Assembly (NCBI GenBank): GCA_009841635.1
Contig: VXLJ01000010.1
Location: 69,039 to 107,411, forward strand
Length of the DNA: 38,373 bases
Direction of reading: 5' to 3'
Source of the DNA: Gammaproteobacteria bacterium
Lineage (GTDB): Bacteria; Pseudomonadota; Gammaproteobacteria; Pseudomonadales; Azotimanducaceae
Under the pieces are notes generated by a model. That model saw nothing but the letters and a program-made list of their open reading frames with translations, made no database searches and had not been told where the DNA came from. Below, piece after piece: positions 7,522-15,951 of this stretch (the stretch's first letter is position 1; every line of letters starts with the position of its first letter). Position numbers and translations under genes: made by a program.

Positions 7522-8967
7522 TTAAATCGGCGGCGGCGTGCGTCGGCCAGCTATATATGCGTTTGCAGTGCGCACCACACGAATAGAAAGTCCAATCGCG
7601 GCAGCTGATAAGCCTGCACACAATCCCCACCAAAAACCAACCACCTCGGCCGGTTCGTCGGTTAGCCAACCAAATCCAAACGCAAGTCCGATGGGCATGC
7701 CGATGCCCCAATAGGCAGCGATCGCAATGAACATCGGTTTGGTCGTGTCCTTGTACCCGCGCAAAGACCCCATCATGACAACTTGCGTACAGTCGAACAA
7801 TTGAAATAGCGCACAATAAAGAAACAGCACAGACGCTAACTCTACGACTTGCGGCTCGTCGTTGTAAAGCGTCACAAGTTGCTCCCGCCCCAATAGCATC
7901 ACAATCGCAGCGATGAGACCTACGACTAGCGCACTCCCAATGGCCACGCGGACCGTTAGCCACGCATAGGTGAATTCACGTGCACCTACGCTTGCACCGA
8001 CGCGAATAGTGCTTGCCATACCGATCGCCAAGGGAATCATGAATGCAGCCCCCGCGAAACTGGTAGCAATGTTGTGGCTTGCGACCACGTCTACGCCGAA
8101 ACGACCGATTAGCATCACAATCCCAGAGAAAAACGAGACTTCCGCAAAAATGCTGGTGCCGATTGGGAAGCCGAGTCGTACTAAGGCCCAGATTTCAGCA
8201 AAACGTGGTGGATCGAAGCGATCGAAGACACCTGATCGCTTGATGCGCGTAACCAAGACCGCGACCACGATGGCAAAAAACTGAAACCAAAAAATCCATG
8301 CTGTGGCGATTCCGCAACCAATGCCCCCGCGTCCTTCAATGCCGAACGCACCCATCACGAACACGTAGTTGAGCGGGATCTTCAAGGCTAAACTCAATAA
8401 GCCAATGACCATGGCCGGCAGCGTGAACGCAAGCCCTTCGCACAAATTTCTAAATACAAAGTAGCCGAATAGCGCGAAGATCCCGACGGCTTGGGCCTGC
8501 AAATATCCCACCGCGATTGGGATTCCAACAGGATCGACGTTGAACGCCCGATAGATGGATTCCGCATTCATGAGGACGCTGATCACGACGATGGCACCTG
8601 CAAAGGCAAGCCATCCAGCTTGTCTTGCCACCGCACCGGTTTCACCCGTGCGTCCGGCACCATAGAGCTGAGCAACGGTAGGCGTTACTGCAAAGAGCAT
8701 GCCGGCCGTTAGAAGCATCGATGGCCAGAACAATGACGCCCCAAGGCCAATACCTGCTAAATCGGCAGCGCTCACCCGACCCGCGAACATCAAATCGATG
8801 ATTGACATGCCCATTTGCGACAGTTGCGTGAGCACAATCGGCGCGGCTAACAACGAAAGTGCTTTCAACTCGCTGCGTGCTGTGCGTCGCAGCACCGCTT
8901 GTGGCAGCGTAAACTCAGTTGAAGGTACGGACGGGGGCAGATTACCCGTACCAGACGCGGTGTTCAT
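7522..8967 (-). CDS. MATE family efflux transporter
   Basis: A 481-residue inner-membrane protein with about 12 transmembrane helices, arranged as two pseudo-symmetric six-helix halves. Members of the multidrug and toxic compound extrusion family export cationic drugs or metabolites in exchange for H+ or Na+. Family landmarks are APIVLTQLSQMGMSIIDLMFAGRVSAADLAGIGLGAS near the N-terminus and the FDCTQVVMMGSLRGYKDTTKPM segment near residues 385-410, which matches the repeat-2 signature. Length is normal for the NorM/DinF class. It stands alone, divergent from the M28-like gene. Substrate unknown. Confidence 0.95.
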   Translation of the reverse strand: MNTASGTGNLPPSVPSTEFTLPQAVLRRTARSELKALSLLAAPIVLTQLSQMGMSIIDLMFAGRVSAADLAGIGLGASLFWPSMLLTAGMLFAVTPTVAQLYGAGRTGETGAVARQAGWLAFAGAIVVISVLMNAESIYRAFNVDPVGIPIAVGYLQAQAVGIFALFGYFVFRNLCEGLAFTLPAMVIGLLSLALKIPLNYVFVMGAFGIEGRGGIGCGIATAWIFWFQFFAIVVAVLVTRIKRSGVFDRFDPPRFAEIWALVRLGFPIGTSIFAEVSFFSGIVMLIGRFGVDVVASHNIATSFAGAAFMIPLAIGMASTIRVGASVGAREFTYAWLTVRVAIGSALVVGLIAAIVMLLGREQLVTLYNDEPQVVELASVLFLYCALFQLFDCTQVVMMGSLRGYKDTTKPMFIAIAAYWGIGMPIGLAFGFGWLTDEPAEVVGFWWGLCAGLSAAAIGLSIRVVRTANAYIAGRRTPPPI

Positions 8968-9113
8968 AGGTTCCGAGGATTGGTGCGCATTCAGGCTCTC
9001 ACATGTGGCAAGAGTGAAGACGACGAGAAAGGTGGCGAATTATGGAAAAATCGCGTGTTGGCACGCCATCATTTGTTATTGTCTATGGGAATTTCTATTC
9101 GCACCACTAACAC

Positions 9114-9119
9114 TATAGT
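9114..9119 (+). promoter_or_regulatory. Candidate -10 element upstream of the M28-like gene
   Basis: TATAGT at 9114-9119 matches a -10 hexamer at five of six positions. It lies about 30 bp ahead of the GTG at 9149, in the divergent gap shared with the MATE gene. No good -35 sits 16-18 bp upstream, so the call is tentative. Confidence 0.3.
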
Positions 9120-9148
9120 TTGCGAAGCAGTTGAAACGACGAAGGCGC

Positions 9149-10384
9149 GTGAATAACCAAGAAAACCGCATTCAGCAAGTCGCTGAGGCTAATGACGCAA
9201 AAACATCTGCCAACTTTGTTATCGAACGAGAAATCGCTTACGCAGAGCTCGTTGAAGATATTCGCGCTTGGGATGCCCAAGCGCAACATCGAACTGGCAC
9301 GGACGGGGATCGAATCACGTCCGAAGTCTTGATGAGAAGGCTTGCAAATTCAGATGTCCATGTTGAAATCGTCGAGTTCCCGTTCTCCCGTCGTGTGCCT
9401 AAGCATTGCTACGTGCAGACCCGGGCACAGCGCATCGAAGGCATTCCTCTGTTCGACGGCGGCGAAACCCAGGCAGAAATCTCTGGCTTCGTTGTGAATG
9501 CGGGAGACGAGGGGGAATTTGCTGTGGGATTCGCCTCAGCGGTAGGAAGTCCCGCAAACCACGCTTTATTCAGCTACCGCGATAGTTCAACCTATCGTGC
9601 TTTGATTGGCATCTCGCGGAATGAAACGGCCGGCATCGCGATGCTTAACGCTGATGCATATCTAACGCCACACGGACTGCCGATATTGATTGTGGATGGC
9701 AGGTATGAAAGCTTCTTGCAGGAAGCCATTAGAGCGCGCCAACCAATCAATCTCAATGTCGCTTTCGACATTGAACAGACCATTGCCACCAACGTTCAAG
9801 CGACTGTCGTTGGCACTAACCCCAAGCTCAAGCCAGTCGTCGTCATGACCCCTAAAAGCTCATGGTGGACTAGCACTGCGGAACGATGCGGTGGTATAGC
9901 TGCGTGGCTTGCTGTCGTTCGTGCCGTGGCAGCTTCGCCACCTACTAGGACTGTCATCTTCACCGCCAATACCGGACACGAGCTTGGGCATGTCGGGTTA
10001 GATCATTTTCTCGAACAGAACCCTGATTTAGCGCAGGGCGCACATGTATGGGTGCATCTTGGTGCGAATTTCGCAGCGAAGGATTCCCAGGTGCGCATCC
10101 AATACTCGAATGAAACCTTGGGTGAGCGTCTGCGGCAGCACTTGCATTCTCACCAGGTCGAAATCGCGGGTGAGGTCCCAAGCTCTACTCGACCTGGCGG
10201 GGAAGCGAGGAATATTTTCGACGCGGGTGGAAACTACGTTTCGCTACTTGGCTCGAATGGCCTGTTTCATCATCCCGATGACCGCATGGCAAACAATGTC
10301 GATATGAATCGTGCGATGCGCAGCCGCAATGCTGTGGTGAGCCTGGTGAAAGACCTCAGCGGCGATGACGGCAATGCACCGTGA
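9149..10384 (+). CDS. M28-like (Zn aminopeptidase fold) protein with most metal ligands replaced
   Basis: A 411-residue protein without a signal peptide. The layout resembles peptidase M28: an N-terminal helical and protease-associated-like part (residues 1-200), then a catalytic-like domain. In active M28 enzymes zinc is bound by HxD, D, EE, D/E and H. Here the HxDS strand reads TPKS, the DDNASG region reads AERCGG, the EE pair reads HE (in NTGHELGHVG), and the later aspartate reads LGAN. Only the last histidine region (LFHHPDDRMANNVD) survives clearly. This suggests a pseudo-peptidase or a different chemistry. I start at the GTG at 9149 with AAGG just upstream. A TTG at 9131 would add an arginine-rich prefix. 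The gene converges on the LRAT-like gene with 2 nt between them. Confidence 0.7.
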   Translation: MNNQENRIQQVAEANDAKTSANFVIEREIAYAELVEDIRAWDAQAQHRTGTDGDRITSEVLMRRLANSDVHVEIVEFPFSRRVPKHCYVQTRAQRIEGIPLFDGGETQAEISGFVVNAGDEGEFAVGFASAVGSPANHALFSYRDSSTYRALIGISRNETAGIAMLNADAYLTPHGLPILIVDGRYESFLQEAIRARQPINLNVAFDIEQTIATNVQATVVGTNPKLKPVVVMTPKSSWWTSTAERCGGIAAWLAVVRAVAASPPTRTVIFTANTGHELGHVGLDHFLEQNPDLAQGAHVWVHLGANFAAKDSQVRIQYSNETLGERLRQHLHSHQVEIAGEVPSSTRPGGEARNIFDAGGNYVSLLGSNGLFHHPDDRMANNVDMNRAMRSRNAVVSLVKDLSGDDGNAP

Positions 10385-10386
10385 AG

Positions 10387-10806
10387 TTACGCTAGCTCCT
10401 CACTTGACGCAAATTTTTTGCCGAGCGCGAAGCCTGCGATCGCGATGCTTGGACTTCGAGTGATCGCAAACCCAACACCTGCGAAAAGTGCACCAACTAC
10501 CCAGCCTCGAAGTTGTGGGCTGCTACTTTTATTCCTGGTAGCTCGCGTGACCAAATGCTCGCAGTTATTGGTGAACGGGTTATAGGTAGCGTGCCTGTCA
10601 TAGCGCACATTTGAAAGCGTGCGGCTGCGTACTTCGTAGCGATGGTTTGACGGATATATCGTCTTATGCTTGCTAAATTCTTCGAGTGAAGATCTATGTT
10701 TACCACGAAACGGGGTGTTGTGCAGTACAGTTCCGTCTTCTAGCACGATACCCCGATGCATAAACACGCCCTTGCGGCGTGAAACGACGTCACCTGGTTG
10801 ATACAT
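10387..10806 (-). CDS. LRAT/NlpC-P60-type protein with C-terminal membrane segment
   Basis: A 139-residue protein resembling the circularly permuted NlpC/P60 (LRAT-like) cysteine hydrolases or acyltransferases. The N-terminus reads MYQPGDVVSR and then an HRGIVLEDGTVLHN stretch, carrying candidate catalytic His17 and a second His29. The nucleophile block is NPFTNNCEHLV, with Cys82, matching the NCEHFV signature of LRAT and H-rev107 proteins. Residues 101-129 (GWVVGALFAG onwards) are glycine-rich and hydrophobic and probably anchor it to a membrane, as in eukaryotic relatives. I chose the ATG ending at 10806 because a GGAGG lies 11 nt upstream. An ATG at 10845 has no such site. Bacterial members are poorly characterised. 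Lipid or peptidoglycan remodelling is possible. Confidence 0.75.
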   Translation of the reverse strand: MYQPGDVVSRRKGVFMHRGIVLEDGTVLHNTPFRGKHRSSLEEFSKHKTIYPSNHRYEVRSRTLSNVRYDRHATYNPFTNNCEHLVTRATRNKSSSPQLRGWVVGALFAGVGFAITRSPSIAIAGFALGKKFASSEELA

Positions 10807-10969
10807 AGAACAGCTGGCCTCCGAACCAAAGCATGCAACAAGCATAGCAAAATACTCTATCTATGAGACAATCAGCGGTCAAAATTGTTTCAAGACGCAA
10901 ATTTTTTGCGCAAAATGCAAATACGAGCTGCTACCTGCAAGAATCTACGGTGATATTTAGGAGCTTTTT

Positions 10970-11731
10970 ATGCAGGATCTAGCAGCCTTACGATTCCCAG
11001 ACCATCATGATGAAGTACTTAGAGCGCTTAACGAAATCGGCAATCCAAAACTAGCCGAGCATATCCCTAAAGATCGACGCTCAGCATTGGTTTATGCCGG
11101 GGTCAAAGTGCCAGTACGGCGCGCGCTCGGTAAGAAGGGATTTTCGTTCTATGATCAATCTGAACAGAAAACTCTCACCATTTGGCACGATTTGTTCATG
11201 CATTCGACCAATGGGGATGTGCTGTTTTGTGCTATGGACTTTCTTCGATTCCGAGTCCCAAAGCACGTGCCGAAGGATCTCTGGCCGCACATTCGCGACT
11301 GGATAACTCGAATTGAGAACTGGGCGCACGCGGATGAATTGAGCTGGATTTACTCGTATGTGCTTGAAGCTCATTTCGATCACGTATATCCGGATTTGCT
11401 TGAATGGAATGAGCAAGCAGATCTGTGGCCGAAACGAGTATCCATCGTCAGCCTCATCCACTACACGGGGAAAAATGCGGTGTTCCTACCGCCAGATGTG
11501 GTGTTGCCGATGGTGCGACGCTGCATGGAAGACCATCGCTATTACATGCAGAAGGCGACAGGTTGGGTGCTACGCGAAATGCATCGGGCATATCCGGAGG
11601 AGATTGAATCTTTCTTGACAGAACACCTAGGTGCAATAGGTGCAGATGCGTTGTCTAGATCCGTTGAAAAAATGCACAAAGAGGAGCGCCAGCGGTGGCG
11701 CGAAGCACGGGTTAAGGCTCAAACAACCTGA
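10970..11731 (+). CDS. DNA alkylation repair protein (AlkD-like HEAT-repeat glycosylase)
   Basis: A 253-residue all-helical protein of the DNA alkylation repair family, which removes alkylated purines from DNA. Helical repeats run the whole length. Residues equivalent to the AlkD active site appear in order: Trp118 and Asp122 in NWAHADELS, Arg156 in LWPKRVSIVSLI, and Trp199 in QKATGWVLREM. The repeat-rich tail (HRAYPEEIESFL) is also typical. A GGAG with about 7 nt spacing precedes the ATG, one of the better ribosome-binding sites here. It is a single gene, divergent from the LRAT-like gene and convergent on the secreted unknown. Confidence 0.9.
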   Translation: MQDLAALRFPDHHDEVLRALNEIGNPKLAEHIPKDRRSALVYAGVKVPVRRALGKKGFSFYDQSEQKTLTIWHDLFMHSTNGDVLFCAMDFLRFRVPKHVPKDLWPHIRDWITRIENWAHADELSWIYSYVLEAHFDHVYPDLLEWNEQADLWPKRVSIVSLIHYTGKNAVFLPPDVVLPMVRRCMEDHRYYMQKATGWVLREMHRAYPEEIESFLTEHLGAIGADALSRSVEKMHKEERQRWREARVKAQTT

Positions 11732-11768
11732 AGGCTAGAACCTCAAGGACTAGCGCAAGGACACATAT

Positions 11769-12710
11769 TCAGAGTTTGGGTGCTTCAAGCGCGCGAATAC
11801 TGTCTAGACTCGCAAATAAATACGAACTTTCTTGCGGCTCGGCGTGACACGCGTCGTAAGTTAATTCGGTCGTGAAATTAAAACGCGGACGCAAAAGTCC
11901 ACCCATGCGGCCTCGCATTTCATGGTGCACACGCTTGAGAACGTTTCGTTGGGTCGATTCGTCGTTGCCGAACCGATACTCGGTTTGTAGCACGGTGATC
12001 TTGATGCCAAGGTATACCCGTTTAGGCTTCTCTAAATGAAGGGTCAACCTATCAAGGCGCCGGGTTTTGCGATCAATCGAAATCTCCATCCTTAAATCGT
12101 TCGCTACGAATAGCTGATCTTTAGGCGTTAACTTGAGACCAAGCAATTTGGATGGACGGCCATGAAAGTTCATGTGCGTAGCAGAATCGTCGAGAAATCG
12201 GATCGAACTGAGATTGATCGGAATGACCTTCGGCAATACGACCGCTTCGCCCATTGGATATGGATACTCGGTGTAGTCACCGTTGAGTTCTTGCCAGTCT
12301 CGACTAGGTGGTTGCTCGGGATTGCTGCTTGCTAGAGCCATGACCTTCTTTTCAGGTGCGAAACGCTTCTTTTCATAATGGTCATAACGTCTAAAGAAGG
12401 CCGCAAGCTCGCCTTCAATGCTCATATCAATCAAGCACGATGCGTGCACTTCTACCCCGCTCCTACGTAGGGCTTCTTCAAGCAAGCTTTGATGTTCTTG
12501 CTTTAAGTGCAAGAGACTGAATTCTTCTTTGGCTATTGCGCGAAGCTTGTTTTTCTCCTCATTTGAACCGAACGTAAAAGTCGCCGGTTCAAAGTAGCTG
12601 AAGCTCGTCTGAGGAGATAGATGAGTTGATGCCATAGCTTCATCACCTTCAGCAAAGAGATTGAATGAAACTAGGCAAGCGATGGCGAGAAAAGCGCGCC
12701 ACATTGGCAT
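11769..12710 (-). CDS. Secreted hypothetical protein
   Basis: A 313-residue protein I do not recognise. It starts with a signal peptide (MPMWRAFLAIACLVSFNLFA, likely cleaved near residue 20). The mature part is mixed alpha/beta. It has a helical, charged region around residues 50-130, and then strands including VIPINLSSIRFLDD and two basic stretches (KTRRLDRLTLHLEKPKR). Two cysteines (about residues 97 and 288) could form a disulfide in the periplasm. An AGG lies 6 nt before the ATG. The gene is monocistronic, with 175 bp separating it from the upstream serine hydrolase. Confidence 0.7.
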   Translation of the reverse strand: MPMWRAFLAIACLVSFNLFAEGDEAMASTHLSPQTSFSYFEPATFTFGSNEEKNKLRAIAKEEFSLLHLKQEHQSLLEEALRRSGVEVHASCLIDMSIEGELAAFFRRYDHYEKKRFAPEKKVMALASSNPEQPPSRDWQELNGDYTEYPYPMGEAVVLPKVIPINLSSIRFLDDSATHMNFHGRPSKLLGLKLTPKDQLFVANDLRMEISIDRKTRRLDRLTLHLEKPKRVYLGIKITVLQTEYRFGNDESTQRNVLKRVHHEMRGRMGGLLRPRFNFTTELTYDACHAEPQESSYLFASLDSIRALEAPKL

Positions 12711-12794
12711 TCGAGACCTACGATGCTTGCGTAAAAAAACACGGGAGCAGTCTTTTGCAATAGGTAGTTGGTTATTCGCAAAAATTGTGAGGGG

Positions 12795-12819
12795 GTGAGA
12801 ATCCTAGCCGAGTTCTCAC
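12795..12819 (-). terminator. Possible terminator of the serine hydrolase gene
   Basis: Read on the minus strand, GTGAGAA and TTCTCAC form a perfect 7-bp stem around an 11-nt loop, 67 nt past the serine hydrolase stop. The downstream T-run is short (five Ts after a C-rich gap), so termination would be weak. The rest of the 175-bp gap shows nothing I can name. Confidence 0.4.
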
Positions 12820-12885
12820 TTCGACCCGCAAGCGCAGGTGGTTTCACGCCGCAACGTCGTTTTGCCATGAACCCAAGTGCGGGTA

Positions 12886-14127
12886 TCAATCAATGATCGC
12901 TTGCCGCACCGCGTTCTCAAAATCGTATTGCGCGCCAGGATGAGGTTGCTGCAACATGAGCACGCCAACCAATTCCTCCGCTGGGTCCGTCCACGACCTT
13001 GTGCCAAACGCGCCGCCCCAGCCAAATGCACCAACACTTCTACGACTGTCCGCTGCGATCGGATCTAGCATAACGGCAACCGTATACCCAAATCCCTGCC
13101 CGCGCGCTGTTTGCGTAAACCCCTTATAGAGATCACCAACCTGATTGCTCGACATCCATTGAACCGACCTCGACCCAAGCAGGCGATTGCCAAACAGCTC
13201 ACCACCATTTGCGAGCATTTGCTCAAAATGCAAGTAATCTTGAGCTGTGCTCGAAAGCCCGAAAGATCCCGAGAAATATTCCGTAGTCGCATTGAGCCAC
13301 CGCGACATATCTCGCCCGCTGATCTTCACCCGTCGCGGAACCTTGGCTGCGGGTAGGTTGTAGTGCGTGTCTGTCATATGCAATGGGTCGAATATCCGTG
13401 TTTGCAAAAACTCGTTGAATGGCGTCTCGGTCACTATTTCGATGATGCGGGCAACGACATCTAAGCCTGTTCCCCCGCTGTATACCCAGCGCGATCCCGG
13501 CTGGAAATCCAATATTGAATTACCAAGTTTGGGAATGAGATCTGCCAACGTGGTTCGCTCGTTGCGGGGACTATTGGCCGAGCCTAACCCGCCACTCGCC
13601 AAGCCTGAGGTATGCGTCAAAAGGTGTTTTATGGTGATTGGTGTGTCGGTAGGTACGAGCCGGTGTTCCGGGAGATTACGCCGATCGACGCGAAACGGAC
13701 TAATGTCTTCATCGGCGGGTTCCTTTAGCACCGCCACCTGCATGTCCGCAAACTCGGGAATGTATTGCGAGACAGGGTCGTTAGGACGAATCAAGCCCTC
13801 CTCAATCGCCATCATCGCGGCCACGCCGAGAACTGGTTTAGTCGAAGACATCATGACAAAAATCGCGTCACGTTCCATCTCCTTTTCCGCTTCGACGTCC
13901 ATCAAACCGTACGCTTTGAAGTGCACCACTTTGCCGCGGCGAGCAATAGCTGTAACTGCGCCTTGTATATTCCCGGCCTCAATATGTCGAGCCATTGCAG
14001 CATCAATTTGCAGAAGGCGCGAAGTCGACATGCCGACGGTCTCCGGTTCCGCGACGGGCAGCTCATTACCCACTGCAACGATGGCGGCTAAAAAGCATGC
14101 GGTTGCCAATTGAGCTCTTATTTGCAT
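12886..14127 (-). CDS. Serine hydrolase, class C beta-lactamase/esterase family
   Basis: A 413-residue exported serine hydrolase of the beta-lactamase class C fold, which includes esterases, peptidases and amidases as well as lactamases. The N-terminus looks like a signal peptide (MQIRAQLATACFLAAIVAVG). The SxxK nucleophile motif is Ser94-Ser-Thr-Lys97 in VMMSSTKPVLG. HLLTHTSGL follows near 167-175. The second-motif tyrosine is in WVYSGGTGL, near 208. The third motif region reads FGWGGAFGTRSW. There is no sign of beta-lactam specificity, and the sequence most resembles esterase-type members. It is divergently transcribed from the TauD-type gene. Confidence 0.92.
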   Translation of the reverse strand: MQIRAQLATACFLAAIVAVGNELPVAEPETVGMSTSRLLQIDAAMARHIEAGNIQGAVTAIARRGKVVHFKAYGLMDVEAEKEMERDAIFVMMSSTKPVLGVAAMMAIEEGLIRPNDPVSQYIPEFADMQVAVLKEPADEDISPFRVDRRNLPEHRLVPTDTPITIKHLLTHTSGLASGGLGSANSPRNERTTLADLIPKLGNSILDFQPGSRWVYSGGTGLDVVARIIEIVTETPFNEFLQTRIFDPLHMTDTHYNLPAAKVPRRVKISGRDMSRWLNATTEYFSGSFGLSSTAQDYLHFEQMLANGGELFGNRLLGSRSVQWMSSNQVGDLYKGFTQTARGQGFGYTVAVMLDPIAADSRRSVGAFGWGGAFGTRSWTDPAEELVGVLMLQQPHPGAQYDFENAVRQAIID

Positions 14128-14179
14128 TGCTTGGCTTCGTTTCTACGGTTGTGGAATACTAGACGACCAACGTGAGCAT

Positions 14180-14196
14180 TTGAAAATAACTTTCAA
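14180..14196. promoter_or_regulatory. Inverted repeat in divergent promoter region (possible operator)
   Basis: TTGAAA (14180-14185), a 5-bp spacer and TTTCAA (14191-14196) form a perfect 6-bp inverted repeat in the 145-bp gap between the serine hydrolase and the dioxygenase. It lies 53 bp from one start and 77 bp from the other, a sensible place for a shared operator. No regulator gene is adjacent. Confidence 0.3.
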
Positions 14197-14272
14197 TCGT
14201 CCACACCGAACGCCAAGATCACTTCACGGCATGCAATAATCGGCACTTTCGCACACCTAACCCCAGCCACCA

Positions 14273-15421
14273 ATGTCAAGCCTCGACGCAGCTAGCGACC
14301 AAACGCCGCAAGATCCCCAACTACTCGAAAACCCGTTGTACGCGAAACGCACTGAGAGGGCTCGCGCAGACAAACCGCCCTCACGGAGCACGCCACTTGG
14401 CGCTGTCGCAGCTTCTCGTTTCCCCAATACAACGAGTCGCAAAGTGCTAGAGCAGCATATTCTGGATGAAGATGAAGCACTAGTCGCCGGGTCGTTTGGG
14501 ACCGTTTGGTACAAGCCTGTTAATGTGAAAGGTATTGATCTGAAGCTCGAGCCTTTACAGCCAAGCATCGGTACGGTGGTACATGGTCTTGATCTCGCAC
14601 GGGATTTGGATGATCCAGATGTTGTAGCGTTTATCCGGCAACTTTGGCTCGAACGACATGTGGTCGCATTCCGTAATCAATCTCATGTGACGCGCGAACA
14701 AATGGTGAGCTTCGTCGAGCACTTCGGTGAAGTCGGGATGCCTTTCGGCGAGAAGGACCATGTTCCGAACTCGCCTTACGATCTAAATCAGCAAATCAAA
14801 GACAACGAGATTCCTAACATGCTCGTGCTGCCGTCGGATTCGACCGTGCCGAATGCCGCGAGCGGTTGGCATGCCGACGCTACCTGGCAGCGAAAACCAC
14901 CCATGGCAAGTGTCCTAATGTGCCGCGAAGCACCGCCCATCGGTGGCGACACGTGTTTTTGTGATTGTTTCGGCATGTGGGAAGGTTTGTCGAAGCAAAC
15001 GAAGGAAAAAGTTGCAAATTTACGAGCGGTGCATATCGGCGGTGTCGGTCATCAGCAGGACGGCAAAACCCCTGTGTCGGTTCATCCCGTGGCACGCACT
15101 CATCCAGAAACAGGGCAAACGAGCTTGTACGTACAGCAAGGCTTTGTGCGCCGCTTCGCCGATGAACATAACATGTCGGAAGATGAGCAGCGACCTATAT
15201 TGCTGGAAATGAAGCTGCAAGAAGGGCGGCCAGAGTACACCTGCCGCTTGAAATGGGAACCTGGGACGTTAGCGATGTGGGACAACCGCTGTGTATTGCA
15301 TTCGGCGAGCGGCGATTTCTGGCCTCATCGCCGATTTATGGAACGACTCACCATTCTCGATTTTGACGAAGATCGGCGTGTACCTTACTACGATCCCAGT
15401 CACGAACTACCGATCGACTAA
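14273..15421 (+). CDS. TauD/TfdA-family Fe(II)/2-oxoglutarate dioxygenase
   Basis: A 382-residue oxygenase that would couple 2-oxoglutarate decarboxylation to hydroxylation of a small molecule. The iron facial triad is visible: His200 and Asp202 in SGWHADATWQ, and distal His343 in VLHSASGDFWPH. Arg354 is the expected 2-oxoglutarate clamp, 11 residues after the distal His. The domain proper begins near residue 95 (LQPSIGTVVHGLDL). The first 90 residues are an unusual polar extension for this family, and no strong ribosome-binding site precedes the ATG. A GTG near 14441 would remove most of it. The substrate is unknown. Relatives act on taurine, alkyl sulfates, aryloxyalkanoates and methylated compounds. 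Confidence 0.92.
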   Translation: MSSLDAASDQTPQDPQLLENPLYAKRTERARADKPPSRSTPLGAVAASRFPNTTSRKVLEQHILDEDEALVAGSFGTVWYKPVNVKGIDLKLEPLQPSIGTVVHGLDLARDLDDPDVVAFIRQLWLERHVVAFRNQSHVTREQMVSFVEHFGEVGMPFGEKDHVPNSPYDLNQQIKDNEIPNMLVLPSDSTVPNAASGWHADATWQRKPPMASVLMCREAPPIGGDTCFCDCFGMWEGLSKQTKEKVANLRAVHIGGVGHQQDGKTPVSVHPVARTHPETGQTSLYVQQGFVRRFADEHNMSEDEQRPILLEMKLQEGRPEYTCRLKWEPGTLAMWDNRCVLHSASGDFWPHRRFMERLTILDFDEDRRVPYYDPSHELPID

Positions 15422-15429
15422 GGCTCAGG

Positions 15430-15792
15430 TTACTCCAACGCATTCAGCATGTAGTCGACTGCATTGGCGAGCTCTTCGTCTGTACAACTCATGCATAGCC
15501 CTTTTTTAGGCATGGCGGGTGGCATGCCGTTGATTGTGTTCTGAACGAGCACGCTTCGACCTTTTTCAACCCGCCATGACCATTGCTTCTTGTCGCCTAA
15601 CTTTGGCGCATCGGCAACCCCTGCATTGTGACAACTCGCGCAGTAGTTGATGTAGATTTGCAAGCCAGGATGTACGGCTTCTTCTGCTTGGTCTGTTGAC
15701 TCTGCACATCCGCTCACCATCAGCGAAAGTGCTATAAAACATGCAGCCCAACTCACACGTGCTTGTGCGGACCAAAAAGATTCAAGTTGCAT
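15430..15792 (-). CDS. Lipoprotein cytochrome c (c5-like)
   Basis: A 120-residue electron carrier. From the ATG ending at 15792 it has a hydrophobic leader and lipobox V-S-G-C, with lipidated Cys29. The haem motif CASCH is at residues 51-55, and the axial methionine is in INGMPPAMP (probably Met90). A second pair, Cys100-x-x-Cys103, followed by TDEELANAVDYML, is characteristic of the cytochrome c5/c555 group. An ATG at 15876 in the same frame would add 28 residues and spoil the signal peptide. It is convergent with the dioxygenase gene (8 nt apart) and divergent from ahcY. A specific redox partner is not evident. Confidence 0.9.
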   Translation of the reverse strand: MQLESFWSAQARVSWAACFIALSLMVSGCAESTDQAEEAVHPGLQIYINYCASCHNAGVADAPKLGDKKQWSWRVEKGRSVLVQNTINGMPPAMPKKGLCMSCTDEELANAVDYMLNALE

Positions 15793-15951
15793 GCCATTAG
15801 GTAGCCGGATTTGTATACCTGCGCCCAAAGCCTTTAAAACACCGGCACTCATTGACTTCACAACGTAATTTCGCACTCAAAATAACTCAGACCACGCCAA
15901 CGCCTTGAAATTCGCGTGTTAGGATTTTGCGGCATACCTGAAGAACGATTC

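Noticed and set aside
15877-15951. Possible SAH or SAM riboswitch in the ahcY leader
   Set aside because: The gap is only 75 nt (and shared with the cytochrome gene start). I could not see the conserved stems of any known class.
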